64,000 nucleotides of DNA from CBDDFQ01 sp965227035 (GCA_965227035.1 OZ245724.1:1612001-1676000); one strand, 5' to 3'. Positions 17,896-27,018 are shown, numbered from the stretch's first letter. Notes: generated from the sequence alone by a model not told the origin. Program-made: numbers and translations.

Positions 17896-18596
17896 AAGGC
17901 CTCACCTCCCTGCTCGCTCTTCTCATTACAGCGTTGCTCGTAGCCCTGCTCTACACCACCTACGGCACGCACTGGCGAATCCCCGATCGTCACAACCCGT
18001 TCGCACCGCTCTCGATCGACGATGCACCGAACTGGTTGACTCGCTACAAATTGGATCGTCTGGGACGAGTACCCGCCGAATGCAGCGCAGTCCTTGCGCA
18101 AGCCGATATGAAATACGAAGTAGTGCCGGATCGCGAGACCGGCCCTCAGTGCGGTTTCAGCAACGCTGTCCGCATCACGCAGACCTCTATGCAGATCGGA
18201 TCGCCATTCGTGCTGTCTTGTCGTGCAGCCGTGTCACTCGCGTTGTGGGAACGACATACGGTGCAACCCGAGGCGCAGCGCGTGTTCGGCTCGTCGGTAC
18301 GACGGATGGATCATTTCGGGAGTTACTCGTGCCGTAACGTCTACGGCAAAGCAGTCGGAGCCAGAAGCCAGCATGCGACCGCCGACGCGCTGGACGTGTC
18401 GGGCTTCGTTCTGCAGAACGGTCAGCGCATTTTAGTCCTGTCGAACTGGAACGATGCCGATGCTCGCGGCGAGTTTCTGCGCAGCATCCACTCCGGAGCC
18501 TGTAAATATTTCGATTCGGTATTCGGCCCCGAATACAACGCCGAACACGCCAATCATTTCCATCTGGATCGCGGCAGGTATAGAAGCTGTCGGTAG
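17892..18596 (+). CDS. Extensin-like C-terminal domain protein
   Basis: 234 residues. One membrane helix (about 5-23) anchors a periplasmic extensin-like domain. The conserved histidines stand in SQHATADALDVSGF and AEHANHFHLDRG. They match the metal-ligand pattern of LAS-type peptidases, to which this family is distantly related, so a peptidoglycan hydrolase role is possible. Four cysteines suggest disulfides. Last gene of the 15.4-18.6 kb run. Confidence 0.85.
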   Translation: MKGLTSLLALLITALLVALLYTTYGTHWRIPDRHNPFAPLSIDDAPNWLTRYKLDRLGRVPAECSAVLAQADMKYEVVPDRETGPQCGFSNAVRITQTSMQIGSPFVLSCRAAVSLALWERHTVQPEAQRVFGSSVRRMDHFGSYSCRNVYGKAVGARSQHATADALDVSGFVLQNGQRILVLSNWNDADARGEFLRSIHSGACKYFDSVFGPEYNAEHANHFHLDRGRYRSCR

Positions 18597-18620
18597 TCGC
18601 AACGGCCTTAGGTAGAACCA

Positions 18621-19271
18621 ATGACAAACACGACGTCTATTAATCCACCGTCAACGAATTCGAAACTTCTTGAGCGATCCTGGGCTCGTGCATGGAGCGG
18701 CCTGGGCGCCAGTGGTGACGGACTGTCGGTTCGCGACGCACTCGTCTCGCGGTACTCTGAACCGCAACGGCACTATCACACGGTGCAGCATCTCCAGGAG
18801 TGTCTTGCTTTGTTCGAGGAAACATCGGCGCTCGCGAATCACCCGGCGGTAGTCGAGATGGCCCTCTGGTTTCACGACGCAATCTACGAAGTCAAGGAAT
18901 CGGGAAACGAAGAGCGCAGCGCAGACTGGGCTCGATCAGAGTTGCTGGCGCACAGCGTGGCAGCGGACTTGGCAGACGAGGTTCATGCGCTGGTGATGGC
19001 GACCAAACATACAGCTATGCCAAACACTCAAGATGAGAAGCTTTTGGTAGACATCGACCTGTCGATTCTCGGTGCTAACGAATCCCGATTCGCGGAGTAT
19101 GAGCAGCAGATCAAGGACGAATATTCATTCGTTCCGAAGTTGATCTTCAACTACAAACGCAAAGAGATCCTTAAGTCGTTTTTAGATCGGGAATCGATTT
19201 ACAGCACAGAGTTGTTCAAGGAAAGGTTCGAGGGCGTTGCGCGGGAGAATCTGCGCCGGGCGATCGGTTGA
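18621..19271 (+). CDS. HD-superfamily metal-dependent phosphohydrolase
   Basis: 216 residues of the small HD-domain family (COG4339). The metal ligands are visible as H in YHTVQHL near residue 53, the HD pair in ALWFHDAIY near residue 84, and the later D in LLVDIDLSILG. Proteins of this group are often mis-named as receptor subunits; the substrate is unknown, presumably a phosphoester or nucleotide. Confidence 0.85.
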   Translation: MTNTTSINPPSTNSKLLERSWARAWSGLGASGDGLSVRDALVSRYSEPQRHYHTVQHLQECLALFEETSALANHPAVVEMALWFHDAIYEVKESGNEERSADWARSELLAHSVAADLADEVHALVMATKHTAMPNTQDEKLLVDIDLSILGANESRFAEYEQQIKDEYSFVPKLIFNYKRKEILKSFLDRESIYSTELFKERFEGVARENLRRAIG

Positions 19272-19335
19272 ACCCCGAACAGTTCATCGCAAGCAAGTCG
19301 CCGCAGTAGCAGCCATCGAAGCTCGATCCACAACA

Positions 19336-20943
19336 TCAAAGCGCATCCCAGAACTCACATTTCCGATCGATCCCCGAATCTTTCGCCGTGACGATTTCCG
19401 GTGTGTTCAACAGTTGAGTGTTTTCGTTCGCAGCAGTCCACCTTGGCCAAGTCGGAACACTCCTGCCGTTCGGATTTCCGTTCCATGCGAAGTTCGTCCA
19501 GTACTTCACCATCGCATCGGACAACCGCTGTTGTTCATTGGAAAGTGGTTTCTTCACGCCCGCTGCACCGTGGTATCCCGGGAAAACATACTGGAGCTCA
19601 AGTGTGTGCGCAGCGCCGTATGGATACGACACCGGCGGGAAATACTGAGGCGCGTTCTTGTCCATGAATTCATAGACATAGAGTGGCGACCCATATCTAT
19701 CGGCGGCGCGCATGATGCGTCTTGAGGGACAAATGAAACCTGAAGACGTCATCGCGTGCGAGAAACTTTCGCTCGGTGAAGGCTGGCTTCCGACCGGATA
19801 CTGCTGCGCGACTTTCGGCGCGCGCTCGGCACCATACGAAGCGACGAGCCGTTGCTCGTACTCGTCCGCAGTCATCGGCTTTTTGGTCGCGAGTTCGGTA
19901 AGACTGGTGAACCAATTCCACTCGTTCTGGTTGTTGCCCAACAAGATGGGTACCTTGTGGTACTTGCCTTCAGCCATGAGCTTTTGCATCTGGTCGGGCA
20001 GCACGGTGCCGTCGACTGCTCGAACCGCACCGTTCAGAAAGCGTCCAGCCTTTTCGATGATTTCGTCGACCGATTTCGAGCGCATGCATTCGGCGGACTG
20101 GTTGGCGCAACCCATCGCGGTCGCAAAGTCCTCGCCTATCTTCTCCGCTGCCGGCAGTGGAGTCTGACCCGCAGCCGACACACCGCTCTGCAGAATGACT
20201 TTCTGGAACAGCCCTGCCGCAGCGGGAGACACCAGGTTGAACATGATGGCCAGGCCACCTGCGGATTCTCCGAACACGGTGACGTTACCTGGATCACCGC
20301 CGAATGCCTGGATGTTGGCCTGCACCCATTTGAGCGCTGCTTGCTGGTCTAGCGTTCCGTAGTTCCCGAACGCGTGCCCTTCCTTGTCTAGCGCGGGATG
20401 GGCCATGTAGCCGAACACGTTCATGCGGTAAGTGGTCGAGACGACTATGACGTCCCCGTCGGTCACCAACTTGCGTGGATCGTAGTCGTCGGTGCGTCCG
20501 TTAAGCAGGCCTCCGCCGTGAATCCACACCATGACCGGACGCGGCTTCGCAATTTTTTTCGCAGGCGTGAAAACGTTGAGGTACAGGCAGTCCTCGTTGG
20601 TACTGCGCACAGCCATTACGCCGTAAAGATTGGTCTGCACACACGCTTTGCCGAAAGCACCGGCATCGCGCACGCCAGTCCACTTTGCAGGAGCAGCAGG
20701 TGGCTTCCAACGCAGATCACCTATGGGTGGAGCTGCGAATGGAATTCCTAGATATGCAGTGGTGCCGCTGGCCGAATACCCCCGCAGGGAGCCGTCGCTC
20801 AGCGTTACCGTTTGAGGCTCGCCAGCTTTGATGTCGGGAAATAGGTCCTCCGCATTTGCGGCGGTCGCGTGCGACAGTGCCATGGCTGTCAACATCACAG
20901 CCAAATTGGCAGGCAAATTCATAGTGAATGCTCCAAGTCTCAT
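19336..20943 (-). CDS. Secreted type B carboxylesterase
   Basis: Alpha/beta-hydrolase of the carboxylesterase/cholinesterase family, 535 residues with a signal peptide ending near ANAED (residue 32). The nucleophile elbow FGESAGG is near residue 229, and the family motif EDCLYLNVF lies near residue 117. The ATG at 20943 has a GGAG site at good spacing; an in-frame ATG at 20922 also has one. A 30-bp dyad at 21004-21033, some 60 bp upstream, is a candidate operator. The natural ester substrate is unknown. Confidence 0.9.
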   Translation of the reverse strand: MRLGAFTMNLPANLAVMLTAMALSHATAANAEDLFPDIKAGEPQTVTLSDGSLRGYSASGTTAYLGIPFAAPPIGDLRWKPPAAPAKWTGVRDAGAFGKACVQTNLYGVMAVRSTNEDCLYLNVFTPAKKIAKPRPVMVWIHGGGLLNGRTDDYDPRKLVTDGDVIVVSTTYRMNVFGYMAHPALDKEGHAFGNYGTLDQQAALKWVQANIQAFGGDPGNVTVFGESAGGLAIMFNLVSPAAAGLFQKVILQSGVSAAGQTPLPAAEKIGEDFATAMGCANQSAECMRSKSVDEIIEKAGRFLNGAVRAVDGTVLPDQMQKLMAEGKYHKVPILLGNNQNEWNWFTSLTELATKKPMTADEYEQRLVASYGAERAPKVAQQYPVGSQPSPSESFSHAMTSSGFICPSRRIMRAADRYGSPLYVYEFMDKNAPQYFPPVSYPYGAAHTLELQYVFPGYHGAAGVKKPLSNEQQRLSDAMVKYWTNFAWNGNPNGRSVPTWPRWTAANENTQLLNTPEIVTAKDSGIDRKCEFWDAL

Positions 20944-21003
20944 TTTTGTCTCCGTGTCGGCGATCTTCGCGACGACAGTCGCTAGTCCCCGATCTCGATT
21001 AGG

Positions 21004-21033
21004 TCGATCTATTCAAATTTTTGAACAGATCGA
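21004..21033. promoter_or_regulatory. 30-bp operator-like dyad upstream of carboxylesterase
   Basis: Two 13-bp arms, TCGATCTATTCAA and TTGAACAGATCGA, are complementary except for one position and flank the spacer ATTT. No T-run follows on the minus strand in a terminator-like way, and the position 60 bp before the esterase start favours a regulator site. Confidence 0.6.
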
Positions 21034-21125
21034 TTTAGATATTACTGCTTTATATGTCATTCGCAGGTCTGCAGAGAACCCGCACGAACAGCTGCAGCTA
21101 AGGTGTCTGTTCCTCGCGCTACGAT

Positions 21126-21470
21126 ATGCGAATGGAGAACCCCGCCACTATTCCCGACGGCATTTATAAGGTCGTATTTACATCGTCTGCCGACACGGCG
21201 ACGGACAGCATTTGCATGGTCAAAGAATCGAAATTCGCCGGCGCGGATTTCATCAGTTCCTACACGGGCCAGTTCACTTACGACGGAGGCATGACGCGCG
21301 CCTGGATGCGTCGCCGGCGTCACGGGGCAGACGTTGTTGCCAAACTCAAATTGCCCATGGAATTCGATTTGATCTGGCAGGTACGCATGGACGATTCCGG
21401 CATCGTCATGGAGACGACCTACCCGCTGCAGAACCTGCGCGTGATCGCGACGTTGCAACGTATTGCTTAG
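21126..21470 (+). CDS. Small protein of unknown function (GrlR-like fold possible)
   Basis: About 114 residues, no signal peptide or membrane helix. The run DGIYKVVFTSS followed by SICMVKESKFAGADF and YTGQFTYDGG resembles the beta-barrel GrlR-like family. I cannot confirm this without a profile search. The start may be the ATG at 21126 or the one at 21132; no strong ribosome site precedes either. It converges on the dioxygenase gene after 12 bp. Confidence 0.55.
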   Translation: MRMENPATIPDGIYKVVFTSSADTATDSICMVKESKFAGADFISSYTGQFTYDGGMTRAWMRRRRHGADVVAKLKLPMEFDLIWQVRMDDSGIVMETTYPLQNLRVIATLQRIA

Positions 21471-21482
21471 CTCCGGGTTTTC

Positions 21483-22529
21483 CTAAGCCCTCCTCCCCAC
21501 GCCTCCGTCAGCCCTGTCCGTCCTACCGAACATCAACCTGTTCACACTGGTCGCGGGCTGCGGCCATTCGGGACACATGAGCCAGATCCGGAACATCAGT
21601 CGCCAACGTTCACGCTCGGGCCAGTCGTCGTAATCGGTGCGGCCGTGAATAGTGGTTCGATTGTTGAGGTACTGGATATCGCCGCGTTCTATGTTCATGT
21701 CGAGAAACACGTCATCGCGTTGCGTGACTTCATCGAAGAACGCCAAAGCTTCCTTACCCAACGGCGGCCACGACTCACCACCTTTTTCGACGCCCGATCT
21801 TGCAAGCTCCTCGATGAAGGTGCAATGAAGCAGACCGTCAGGATCGGCGGTGAGGACAGGAATCGGAATCGAGGTGACAGGCGATTCGCCGGTTCTGTCG
21901 TCCTTCGTCAAATAGAGTTTGAAGCCGTCGAGTAAAGCTTGGACCAGATCGGGGCGCTCATCCAAAAACACGTTCCACACGGCAGCAGCGCTAGCGACTC
22001 GACTCAACCCTCCGGACTTCGCTTGACGGTAGCAAAGCAAGCCGACGATGTCGCAGGGGTCGCGGTGCATTTCCAGTTTGCCGCCGCGTCTGTAGGGGCG
22101 CTCGTTACCAGCTTCGTGATAGTTCATCACGTCACCCAGATACTCTCCCCTGAAACTCTGCGACACCGAAATGCCCAGATGCGAAGAGATGCCCAAAAAT
22201 ATGCGCCGCACCTCGAGTTCCGAGTACCTGTCTACGTCGATGCCTTTGATGAGTGCGAACCCTGCACCTGTGTGAAGCTCGGATCGGAGTTGGGCAAGAC
22301 GGAGACCAAGCGCAGGCAGCGGAAAGTTGTCTTTCGAAATATCCGGGAACGCAATATTTTGAGCAGCACTGAAGGCGCACGCCGATTCGATCTCGGCAAT
22401 ATCGGCCTCGCTTAGCCTGAACGCCCAATTGCGCTCCGATGCGTAATCCGGGCCGACCCAGGCCAGCGGCTTGGCAATGGGCGTGCGTGGCAAATTATTC
22501 GGTACGGATTGCAGGGCAACAGACGACAT
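21483..22529 (-). CDS. TauD/TfdA-family Fe(II)/2-oxoglutarate dioxygenase
   Basis: 348 residues. The iron ligands are visible as H-x-D in KLEMHRDPCD near residue 160 and the distal H in TTIHGRTDYDDWPERERW near residue 300. Arg in the same segment (RWRLMFRIW) is the expected 2-oxoglutarate anchor. An AGGAG site sets the ATG at 22529; a GTG five codons upstream lies in front of that site and is rejected. It hydroxylates an unknown substrate; the sequence is closer to the broad TauD family than to taurine-specific TauD. Confidence 0.87.
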   Translation of the reverse strand: MSSVALQSVPNNLPRTPIAKPLAWVGPDYASERNWAFRLSEADIAEIESACAFSAAQNIAFPDISKDNFPLPALGLRLAQLRSELHTGAGFALIKGIDVDRYSELEVRRIFLGISSHLGISVSQSFRGEYLGDVMNYHEAGNERPYRRGGKLEMHRDPCDIVGLLCYRQAKSGGLSRVASAAAVWNVFLDERPDLVQALLDGFKLYLTKDDRTGESPVTSIPIPVLTADPDGLLHCTFIEELARSGVEKGGESWPPLGKEALAFFDEVTQRDDVFLDMNIERGDIQYLNNRTTIHGRTDYDDWPERERWRLMFRIWLMCPEWPQPATSVNRLMFGRTDRADGGVGRRA

Positions 22530-22640
22530 CTCTACTCCTTTCACAACAGCGCTTCATACTCTAAGCCTACTATGCGGAAATCGGAAAACAGGCGGTAAGC
22601 GCACGAGCGTATCGCTTCAAACTTCTAACAGGAACAAAAA

Positions 22641-23555
22641 ATGAAAGCAGTAGTCATCAAGAGTTATGGCGACAACAGTGTTGTGGAGTACACCGAAGTC
22701 GAGCGGCCCTCTCCCGGCGCAGGACAAATTTTGATCAAGGTTCATGCAGCAGGCATCAACCCGATCGACTGGAAAATTCGGGGCGGCGTCGGTCAGCGAA
22801 TGGGGCTCGTACTGCCGGTCATTCTTGGCGGCGAAGTCAGCGGCACAGTTGAAGAACTCGGCGAAGGCGTTACCCAATTCAAAAAGGGCGATGCAGTATT
22901 CGGCATCATCGGCACCGGCGGATTTGCCGAGTACGCATTGGCCACCGCAGCCAACATGGTGCGCAAGCCGACCAATCTCGACTTCATTCAATCGGCAGCG
23001 GTACCGCTCGGCGGCTTGACCGCATGGCAGGCCATGTTCGACGTCGCGAAGCTGGTGGGAGGTCAACGGCTTCTCATCACCAGTGGCTCAGGCGGCGTCG
23101 GATCGCTGGCGGTTCAGCTCGCGAAAGCCAAGGGCGTGCATGTCACCGCAATGGCTTCAGGCCGCAACGAGGCATACGTACGGGAACTGGGCGCCGATGA
23201 ATTTATCGACTACACCAAACAGCCCTTCGAACAGGTCGCGCGCGACATGGATGTGGTGTTCGACACAGTTGGCGGCGACACCTTCGACAGGGCATTTCAA
23301 ACCCTGAAGAAAGGCGGATTCCTGGTCACCGCTGTCGCGTTTCCCAAGGACGAAGCAGAGAAATACGGTGTCGGCGTCGGTCGGGTCCAATGCAAACCCA
23401 ATGCCGAAGAACTCACCGAGATTTGTGAGCTCGTCGAGGCTGGCAAGCTCACGCCGAACGTGGCTACGGTTTTGCCGATGTCGGAAATCAGACAGGCGTT
23501 CGAGCTTTCCGAAGCAGGTAGAACTCGCGGAAAAATCGTCCTGCAGTTGACTTGA
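22641..23555 (+). CDS. Zinc-independent NADP-dependent oxidoreductase (quinone reductase-like MDR)
   Basis: 304 residues of the medium-chain dehydrogenase/reductase family. The N-terminal GroES-like domain is intact. The nucleotide-binding site is SGSGGVGSLAVQLAKAKG near residues 148-165. The cysteine ligands of zinc alcohol dehydrogenases are absent, which places it with quinone oxidoreductases. Substrate unknown. It diverges from the dioxygenase gene. Confidence 0.88.
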   Translation: MKAVVIKSYGDNSVVEYTEVERPSPGAGQILIKVHAAGINPIDWKIRGGVGQRMGLVLPVILGGEVSGTVEELGEGVTQFKKGDAVFGIIGTGGFAEYALATAANMVRKPTNLDFIQSAAVPLGGLTAWQAMFDVAKLVGGQRLLITSGSGGVGSLAVQLAKAKGVHVTAMASGRNEAYVRELGADEFIDYTKQPFEQVARDMDVVFDTVGGDTFDRAFQTLKKGGFLVTAVAFPKDEAEKYGVGVGRVQCKPNAEELTEICELVEAGKLTPNVATVLPMSEIRQAFELSEAGRTRGKIVLQLT

Positions 23556-23585
23556 TCGCTTCCTGTCCCGCTAGTCCTTCAACAC

Positions 23586-23942
23586 ATGTTTCCGAGCGAC
23601 GACGAATTGCCGACCTGGTTGCACACCACGCTGTGCTTCCTTGTCAGCACGCCGTTCGCTGCGCCTCTTTTGTATTTTGGAATCGAGGCAATTTTCACGA
23701 AACATCTTGAGCCGCTGAGCGGGCCCGATTTCGGGCAATATTTTTTCGGACGAAATCCTCTCGACGGATCGGTCGCGCAGATCGCAGGTGTGTCACTCAT
23801 CTTCGACGGCCTCGCGTTCCTCGCCATATCCCTCGCGTTCACTCGATACGCCGACGAAACACCCGCGTTGAAATTGCCCCAATGGATACTGCTTGCCATT
23901 GCCATCGGGCTGTCCGTCATGGTCGAAAGAACGACCAGGTAA
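23586..23942 (+). CDS. Small membrane protein of unknown function
   Basis: 118 residues with three predicted membrane helices (about 12-36, 64-86 and 95-113). No recognised family. A short loop between helices 1 and 2 holds charged residues. It begins 30 bp after the oxidoreductase, so it may be co-transcribed. Confidence 0.55.
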   Translation: MFPSDDELPTWLHTTLCFLVSTPFAAPLLYFGIEAIFTKHLEPLSGPDFGQYFFGRNPLDGSVAQIAGVSLIFDGLAFLAISLAFTRYADETPALKLPQWILLAIAIGLSVMVERTTR

Positions 23943-23947
23943 TCGCC

Positions 23948-24466
23948 ATGAGATACAAAGTATTTGTCATCGAGAAGATTCGACTGTGGGTAACTGGATT
24001 CGTGCTCTCTGCGTCGCTCGCAATAGCGCCTTCCGCATTTGCCGACGAAATGCCTGGCGGCGCGCAACTCGGAATGAGCGCAGAGCAATTGGCGCAAGCC
24101 GTTCCGTCGATCACAAAAGTGCGCAGGCCGACGCGCATGACCGGCGGGCTGGTCGGAAGCTGGACGGGACCTGCTGCCGATATAGGAGGCGTTCAGATGA
24201 CGCCGACCTATTTCTTCGCCGAACGTGAGTTGCGTCGTATCGAATACTTCTACGAATCGTCCAACACCGCTGCAGACTTCGATGCCCTGGTGGCTTGGGG
24301 CAGAAGCAAGTGGGGTCAGGAGGTCGTTTCCTACGGACCGAAGACTACCTACGCCAGTTGGGCGAAAGACGATCTCGACGCCATGATCCAGCAGACAGAA
24401 GGATCGCCCGGTCAGCTTCGATTGATCCTGAAAGAGCGAGTGGTCAAAGACGCGAGCCAGTTGTAG
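23948..24466 (+). CDS. Exported protein of unknown function
   Basis: 172 residues. The ATG at 23948 opens a leader (KIRLWVTGFVLSASLAIAPSAFA) cleaved before DEMPGG at about residue 33. The rest has an SmpA/BamE-like start (QLGMSAEQLAQAVPSITKVRRP) and a strand-rich end (QLRLILKERV). No firm family. It ends at a hairpin shared with the convergent IclR gene. Confidence 0.6.
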   Translation: MRYKVFVIEKIRLWVTGFVLSASLAIAPSAFADEMPGGAQLGMSAEQLAQAVPSITKVRRPTRMTGGLVGSWTGPAADIGGVQMTPTYFFAERELRRIEYFYESSNTAADFDALVAWGRSKWGQEVVSYGPKTTYASWAKDDLDAMIQQTEGSPGQLRLILKERVVKDASQL

Positions 24467-24474
24467 GCAGGCAT

Positions 24475-24507
24475 CGGGTAGGACGCCAGCGACGCGCTAC
24501 CTACCCG
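24475..24507. terminator. Hairpin between convergent genes
   Basis: Perfect 8-bp arms CGGGTAGG / CCTACCCG around a 17-base loop, lying between the stops of the exported protein and IclR genes. No long T-run. Confidence 0.5.
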
Positions 24508-24510
24508 AGC

Positions 24511-25290
24511 TCACGCCCGCTTCTTGAACATTGCCGACGCGCCGCTCGACGCAGCCACGTCTTCCGCAGTGCTGATCAACGCGTTCGACAAATCCTCCAT
24601 TCGCGCTTCGGTGAGGCGAATCAGCGGGCCGGCAATCGTGATCACGCCGATGCATCCGGCGGCGGTGCGAATCGGCGCGGCCATGGCACTCATGCCCGGC
24701 GAGAAAACTTCGTTGATGGTGGCGAATCCGCGCTTGCGGGCCGTCTGCACGTAGGTCAACAAGGCCTTGATGGTCGTAGGTGCGTTCGGGCCGAATTCGT
24801 CGGGGTGACCGAAGGACTGTTTGGCTACCAGCTGCAGCGCCTCTTCGTCGGTCAGCGTAGACAACCAGGCATGACCGGCCGAGCTGCATGAAAGTCGCAC
24901 CGACGATCCCATGTCCGGGTCGTATCTAAGTCCGCGGCGTGCACCTTGCGCTTTTGCGACGAAGGTCAGATCGTCTCCATCGACAACCGCCAGACGAACC
25001 AGCTCGCCACTTTCTTCGGCCAGCCGATCAAGCGCGGGCTGCGCAACATCGACCACACCGGATTGACTCAAGAACCCCAATCCGATCGAGACGAGTTTGA
25101 GCGTCAAGACATATTCACCCTGCTCACGGACCTGACGCACGTAGCCGTAACGCACCAGTTCGGAAAGCAGCCGATGGGTGGCACTCAGCGGCATTTCGAG
25201 AGTGGCAGCAATCATGGAAACGGTCTGTCCCTCGGGGTGTTTCGCGAGTTGCTCCAGCGTCTTGAGACTGCGTTCTAAAAGGTTGCTCAT
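24511..25290 (-). CDS. IclR-family transcriptional regulator (TRAP cluster 1)
   Basis: 259 residues: an N-terminal winged helix (about 5-65, with LSATHRLLSELVRYGYV as recognition region) and an IclR effector domain (about 80-250, with RLSCSSAGHAWL and SPGMSAMAAPI). It diverges from a TRAP transporter operon, across an intergenic region holding an almost ideal IclR box at 25385-25399, so it very likely controls that operon and itself. The effector is probably the transported carboxylate or a breakdown product. A close paralog lies at 31.9-32.7 kb. Confidence 0.92.
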   Translation of the reverse strand: MSNLLERSLKTLEQLAKHPEGQTVSMIAATLEMPLSATHRLLSELVRYGYVRQVREQGEYVLTLKLVSIGLGFLSQSGVVDVAQPALDRLAEESGELVRLAVVDGDDLTFVAKAQGARRGLRYDPDMGSSVRLSCSSAGHAWLSTLTDEEALQLVAKQSFGHPDEFGPNAPTTIKALLTYVQTARKRGFATINEVFSPGMSAMAAPIRTAAGCIGVITIAGPLIRLTEARMEDLSNALISTAEDVAASSGASAMFKKRA

Positions 25291-25384
25291 TGATTAAAAG
25301 TGGCTTCTGCGGTGGCTTTCATTACTCGATTTGGCCTGTCGTCTGCCGGCCTCGCAACACAAAAATGATAATGGTATTCACTAA

Positions 25385-25399
25385 TGGAAAGTCTTTCCA
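25385..25399. promoter_or_regulatory. IclR-type operator
   Basis: TGGAAAGTCTTTCCA is a perfect dyad of 7-bp arms around one base. It differs at only two positions from the known IclR consensus TGGAAATnATTTCCA. It sits between the iclR-type gene and the TRAP receptor gene. Confidence 0.75.
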
Positions 25400-25522
25400 C
25401 TTTTTAAATATGATCCTCACCAGCCGTGAACCACGTTGGTGGAAACACGTATGAGACTTCCGAAATATCCGAGACAACCACCACATTCCAGCGGTGCCAA
25501 CCGCCAAAAAAAGGACAACACC

Positions 25523-26533
25523 ATGCAGATTCGTCGCAAAACACTGACCGCGGTCTCCGCCCTCCTCCTGGCGGCTGCCCTACCTGCCATGGCGCAAGAC
25601 ATTCAGGAACGCACCATTCGATTCGGTCACCTGAACAATGCCGATCACCCGGTCAGCTTCGGCGTCAAGCGTTTCAGCGAGCTGGTCGCAGCGAAGAGCG
25701 GCGGCAAGATGAAAGTGCAGGAGTTTCCGGCATCGACTCTCGGCAATGAACTGCAGCAGCAGTCGGCGCTGCAAGGTGGCGTCCAGGAAATGTCGGCACC
25801 GGCTACTACGTCGCTTGCAGGCATCGTCAAGGAATTCGGCCTGATCGATTTTCCTTTCGCCGTGTCCACCTTCGCGCAAGCCGATGCCTTGCTCGACGGC
25901 CCGCTCGGTCAGGCGCTCATCGCCAAACTCCCCGAAAAAGGTCTGGTCGCGCTGGGCTACTGGGATCTCGGATTCCGCAACGTCACCAACAGCAAGCACC
26001 CGATCACCAAGCCTGAAGACCTCGCCGGCTTGAAGATCCGCGTGATCCCCAACCCGGTGTTCCTCGACACGTTCAAGGCGTTCAACGCGAACCCGGTGCC
26101 GATGCCTTTTGCCGAGCTCTACAACGCGCTCGAATCGAAGGCAGTGGATGGTCAGGAAAATCCGTACGCCGTGATTCAGTCGAACAAGTTCTTCGAAGTT
26201 CAGAAGTACGTGAGCGCAACGAACCACGTGTACGCAGCCAACATCGTGCTGGTCAGCAAACGCTTCTGGGATCGCCTCTCGGCTACCGAGAAAAAGATCA
26301 TGAACGACGCTGCAAACGAAACGCGCGACTACCAGCGTCAGGTAAGCCGCGCTGCAGCACAACGCGCAGTGGGCGATCTGCAAGCCAAGGGCATGGCCTT
26401 CAACGAATTGAGCCCGGCCGAACAAGCTCGCATGCGCACCGTTGCCAAGCCTGTGACCGACAAGTTCATGAGCAGCTACGACCCCGTCATCACGAAGCTG
26501 TACACCTCGGAACTCGCTCGAATCCGCAAATAA
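25523..26533 (+). CDS. TRAP transporter periplasmic receptor (DctP family), copy 1
   Basis: 336 residues with a signal peptide ending AMAQ near residue 24. DctP-type solute receptor for a carboxylate. It has the conserved Arg in GLKIRVIPNP, the NPVPMPFAELYNALE segment and the VDGQENP motif that forms the binding cleft. An AAGGACAAC site precedes the ATG. It heads the operon receptor - dehydroquinase - small permease - large permease, separated from the next gene by a UUCG-type hairpin that may set the high receptor to permease ratio. Confidence 0.93.
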   Translation: MQIRRKTLTAVSALLLAAALPAMAQDIQERTIRFGHLNNADHPVSFGVKRFSELVAAKSGGKMKVQEFPASTLGNELQQQSALQGGVQEMSAPATTSLAGIVKEFGLIDFPFAVSTFAQADALLDGPLGQALIAKLPEKGLVALGYWDLGFRNVTNSKHPITKPEDLAGLKIRVIPNPVFLDTFKAFNANPVPMPFAELYNALESKAVDGQENPYAVIQSNKFFEVQKYVSATNHVYAANIVLVSKRFWDRLSATEKKIMNDAANETRDYQRQVSRAAAQRAVGDLQAKGMAFNELSPAEQARMRTVAKPVTDKFMSSYDPVITKLYTSELARIRK

Positions 26534-26537
26534 AAAC

Positions 26538-26551
26538 CGGCCTTCGGGCCG
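26538..26551 (+). terminator. Intra-operon hairpin with TTCG loop
   Basis: Arms CGGCC / GGCCG enclose a TTCG tetraloop 5 bp after the receptor stop. No T-run, so it is more likely an attenuator or mRNA-stabilising hairpin than a full terminator. Confidence 0.5.
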
Positions 26552-26562
26552 AGTAAAACAAC

Positions 26563-27018
26563 ATGAAAATCCTCGTACTTCACGGGCCGAACCTGAACCT
26601 GTTCGGGCGCCGTGAGCCGCACATTTACGGCACCACCACGCTCGCAGAAATCAACGCGACGCTTCAGGCTCTCGCAAAAGAGCTCGACATCGAACTGGAG
26701 ACCTTCCAGTCGAATCACGAAGGCGCATTGATCGACAAACTGCACGACAACATCGACATCGCCAAGGGCGCGCTGATAAATCCTGCAGGTCTGACGCAGC
26801 ACGGCGTTCCGCTGCACGATGCGATCAAGGCGATGCCGTTTCCTGTGCTCGAGATTCACATGAGCAACATCGGCGCGCGTGAAGAGTGGCGCAGTCACTC
26901 GATCATTTCTCCGGCAGTTAAGGCGACGGTTCAGGGTCTGGGCTGGCGCTCGTACACCGCTGGTCTGCGCGGGTTGGTCGAGACCTTGCGCGACTCGCCG
27001 CTGGTGAAGGTGGCGTGA
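26563..27018 (+). CDS. Type II 3-dehydroquinate dehydratase-like protein, divergent
   Basis: 151 residues, the usual length of type II dehydroquinases (AroQ), which interconvert 3-dehydroquinate and 3-dehydroshikimate. The opening GPNLNLFGRREPHIYG keeps the catalytic Arg and Tyr. EIH keeps the proton-donor His. The usual THTS segment reads TQHG, so the substrate-binding His is Gln, and SN(I/V)H is SNIG. Its place inside a TRAP operon points to catabolism (quinate- or shikimate-like compounds) rather than aromatic amino acid synthesis. A different substrate is possible. Its stop overlaps the dctQ start. Confidence 0.85.
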   Translation: MKILVLHGPNLNLFGRREPHIYGTTTLAEINATLQALAKELDIELETFQSNHEGALIDKLHDNIDIAKGALINPAGLTQHGVPLHDAIKAMPFPVLEIHMSNIGAREEWRSHSIISPAVKATVQGLGWRSYTAGLRGLVETLRDSPLVKVA

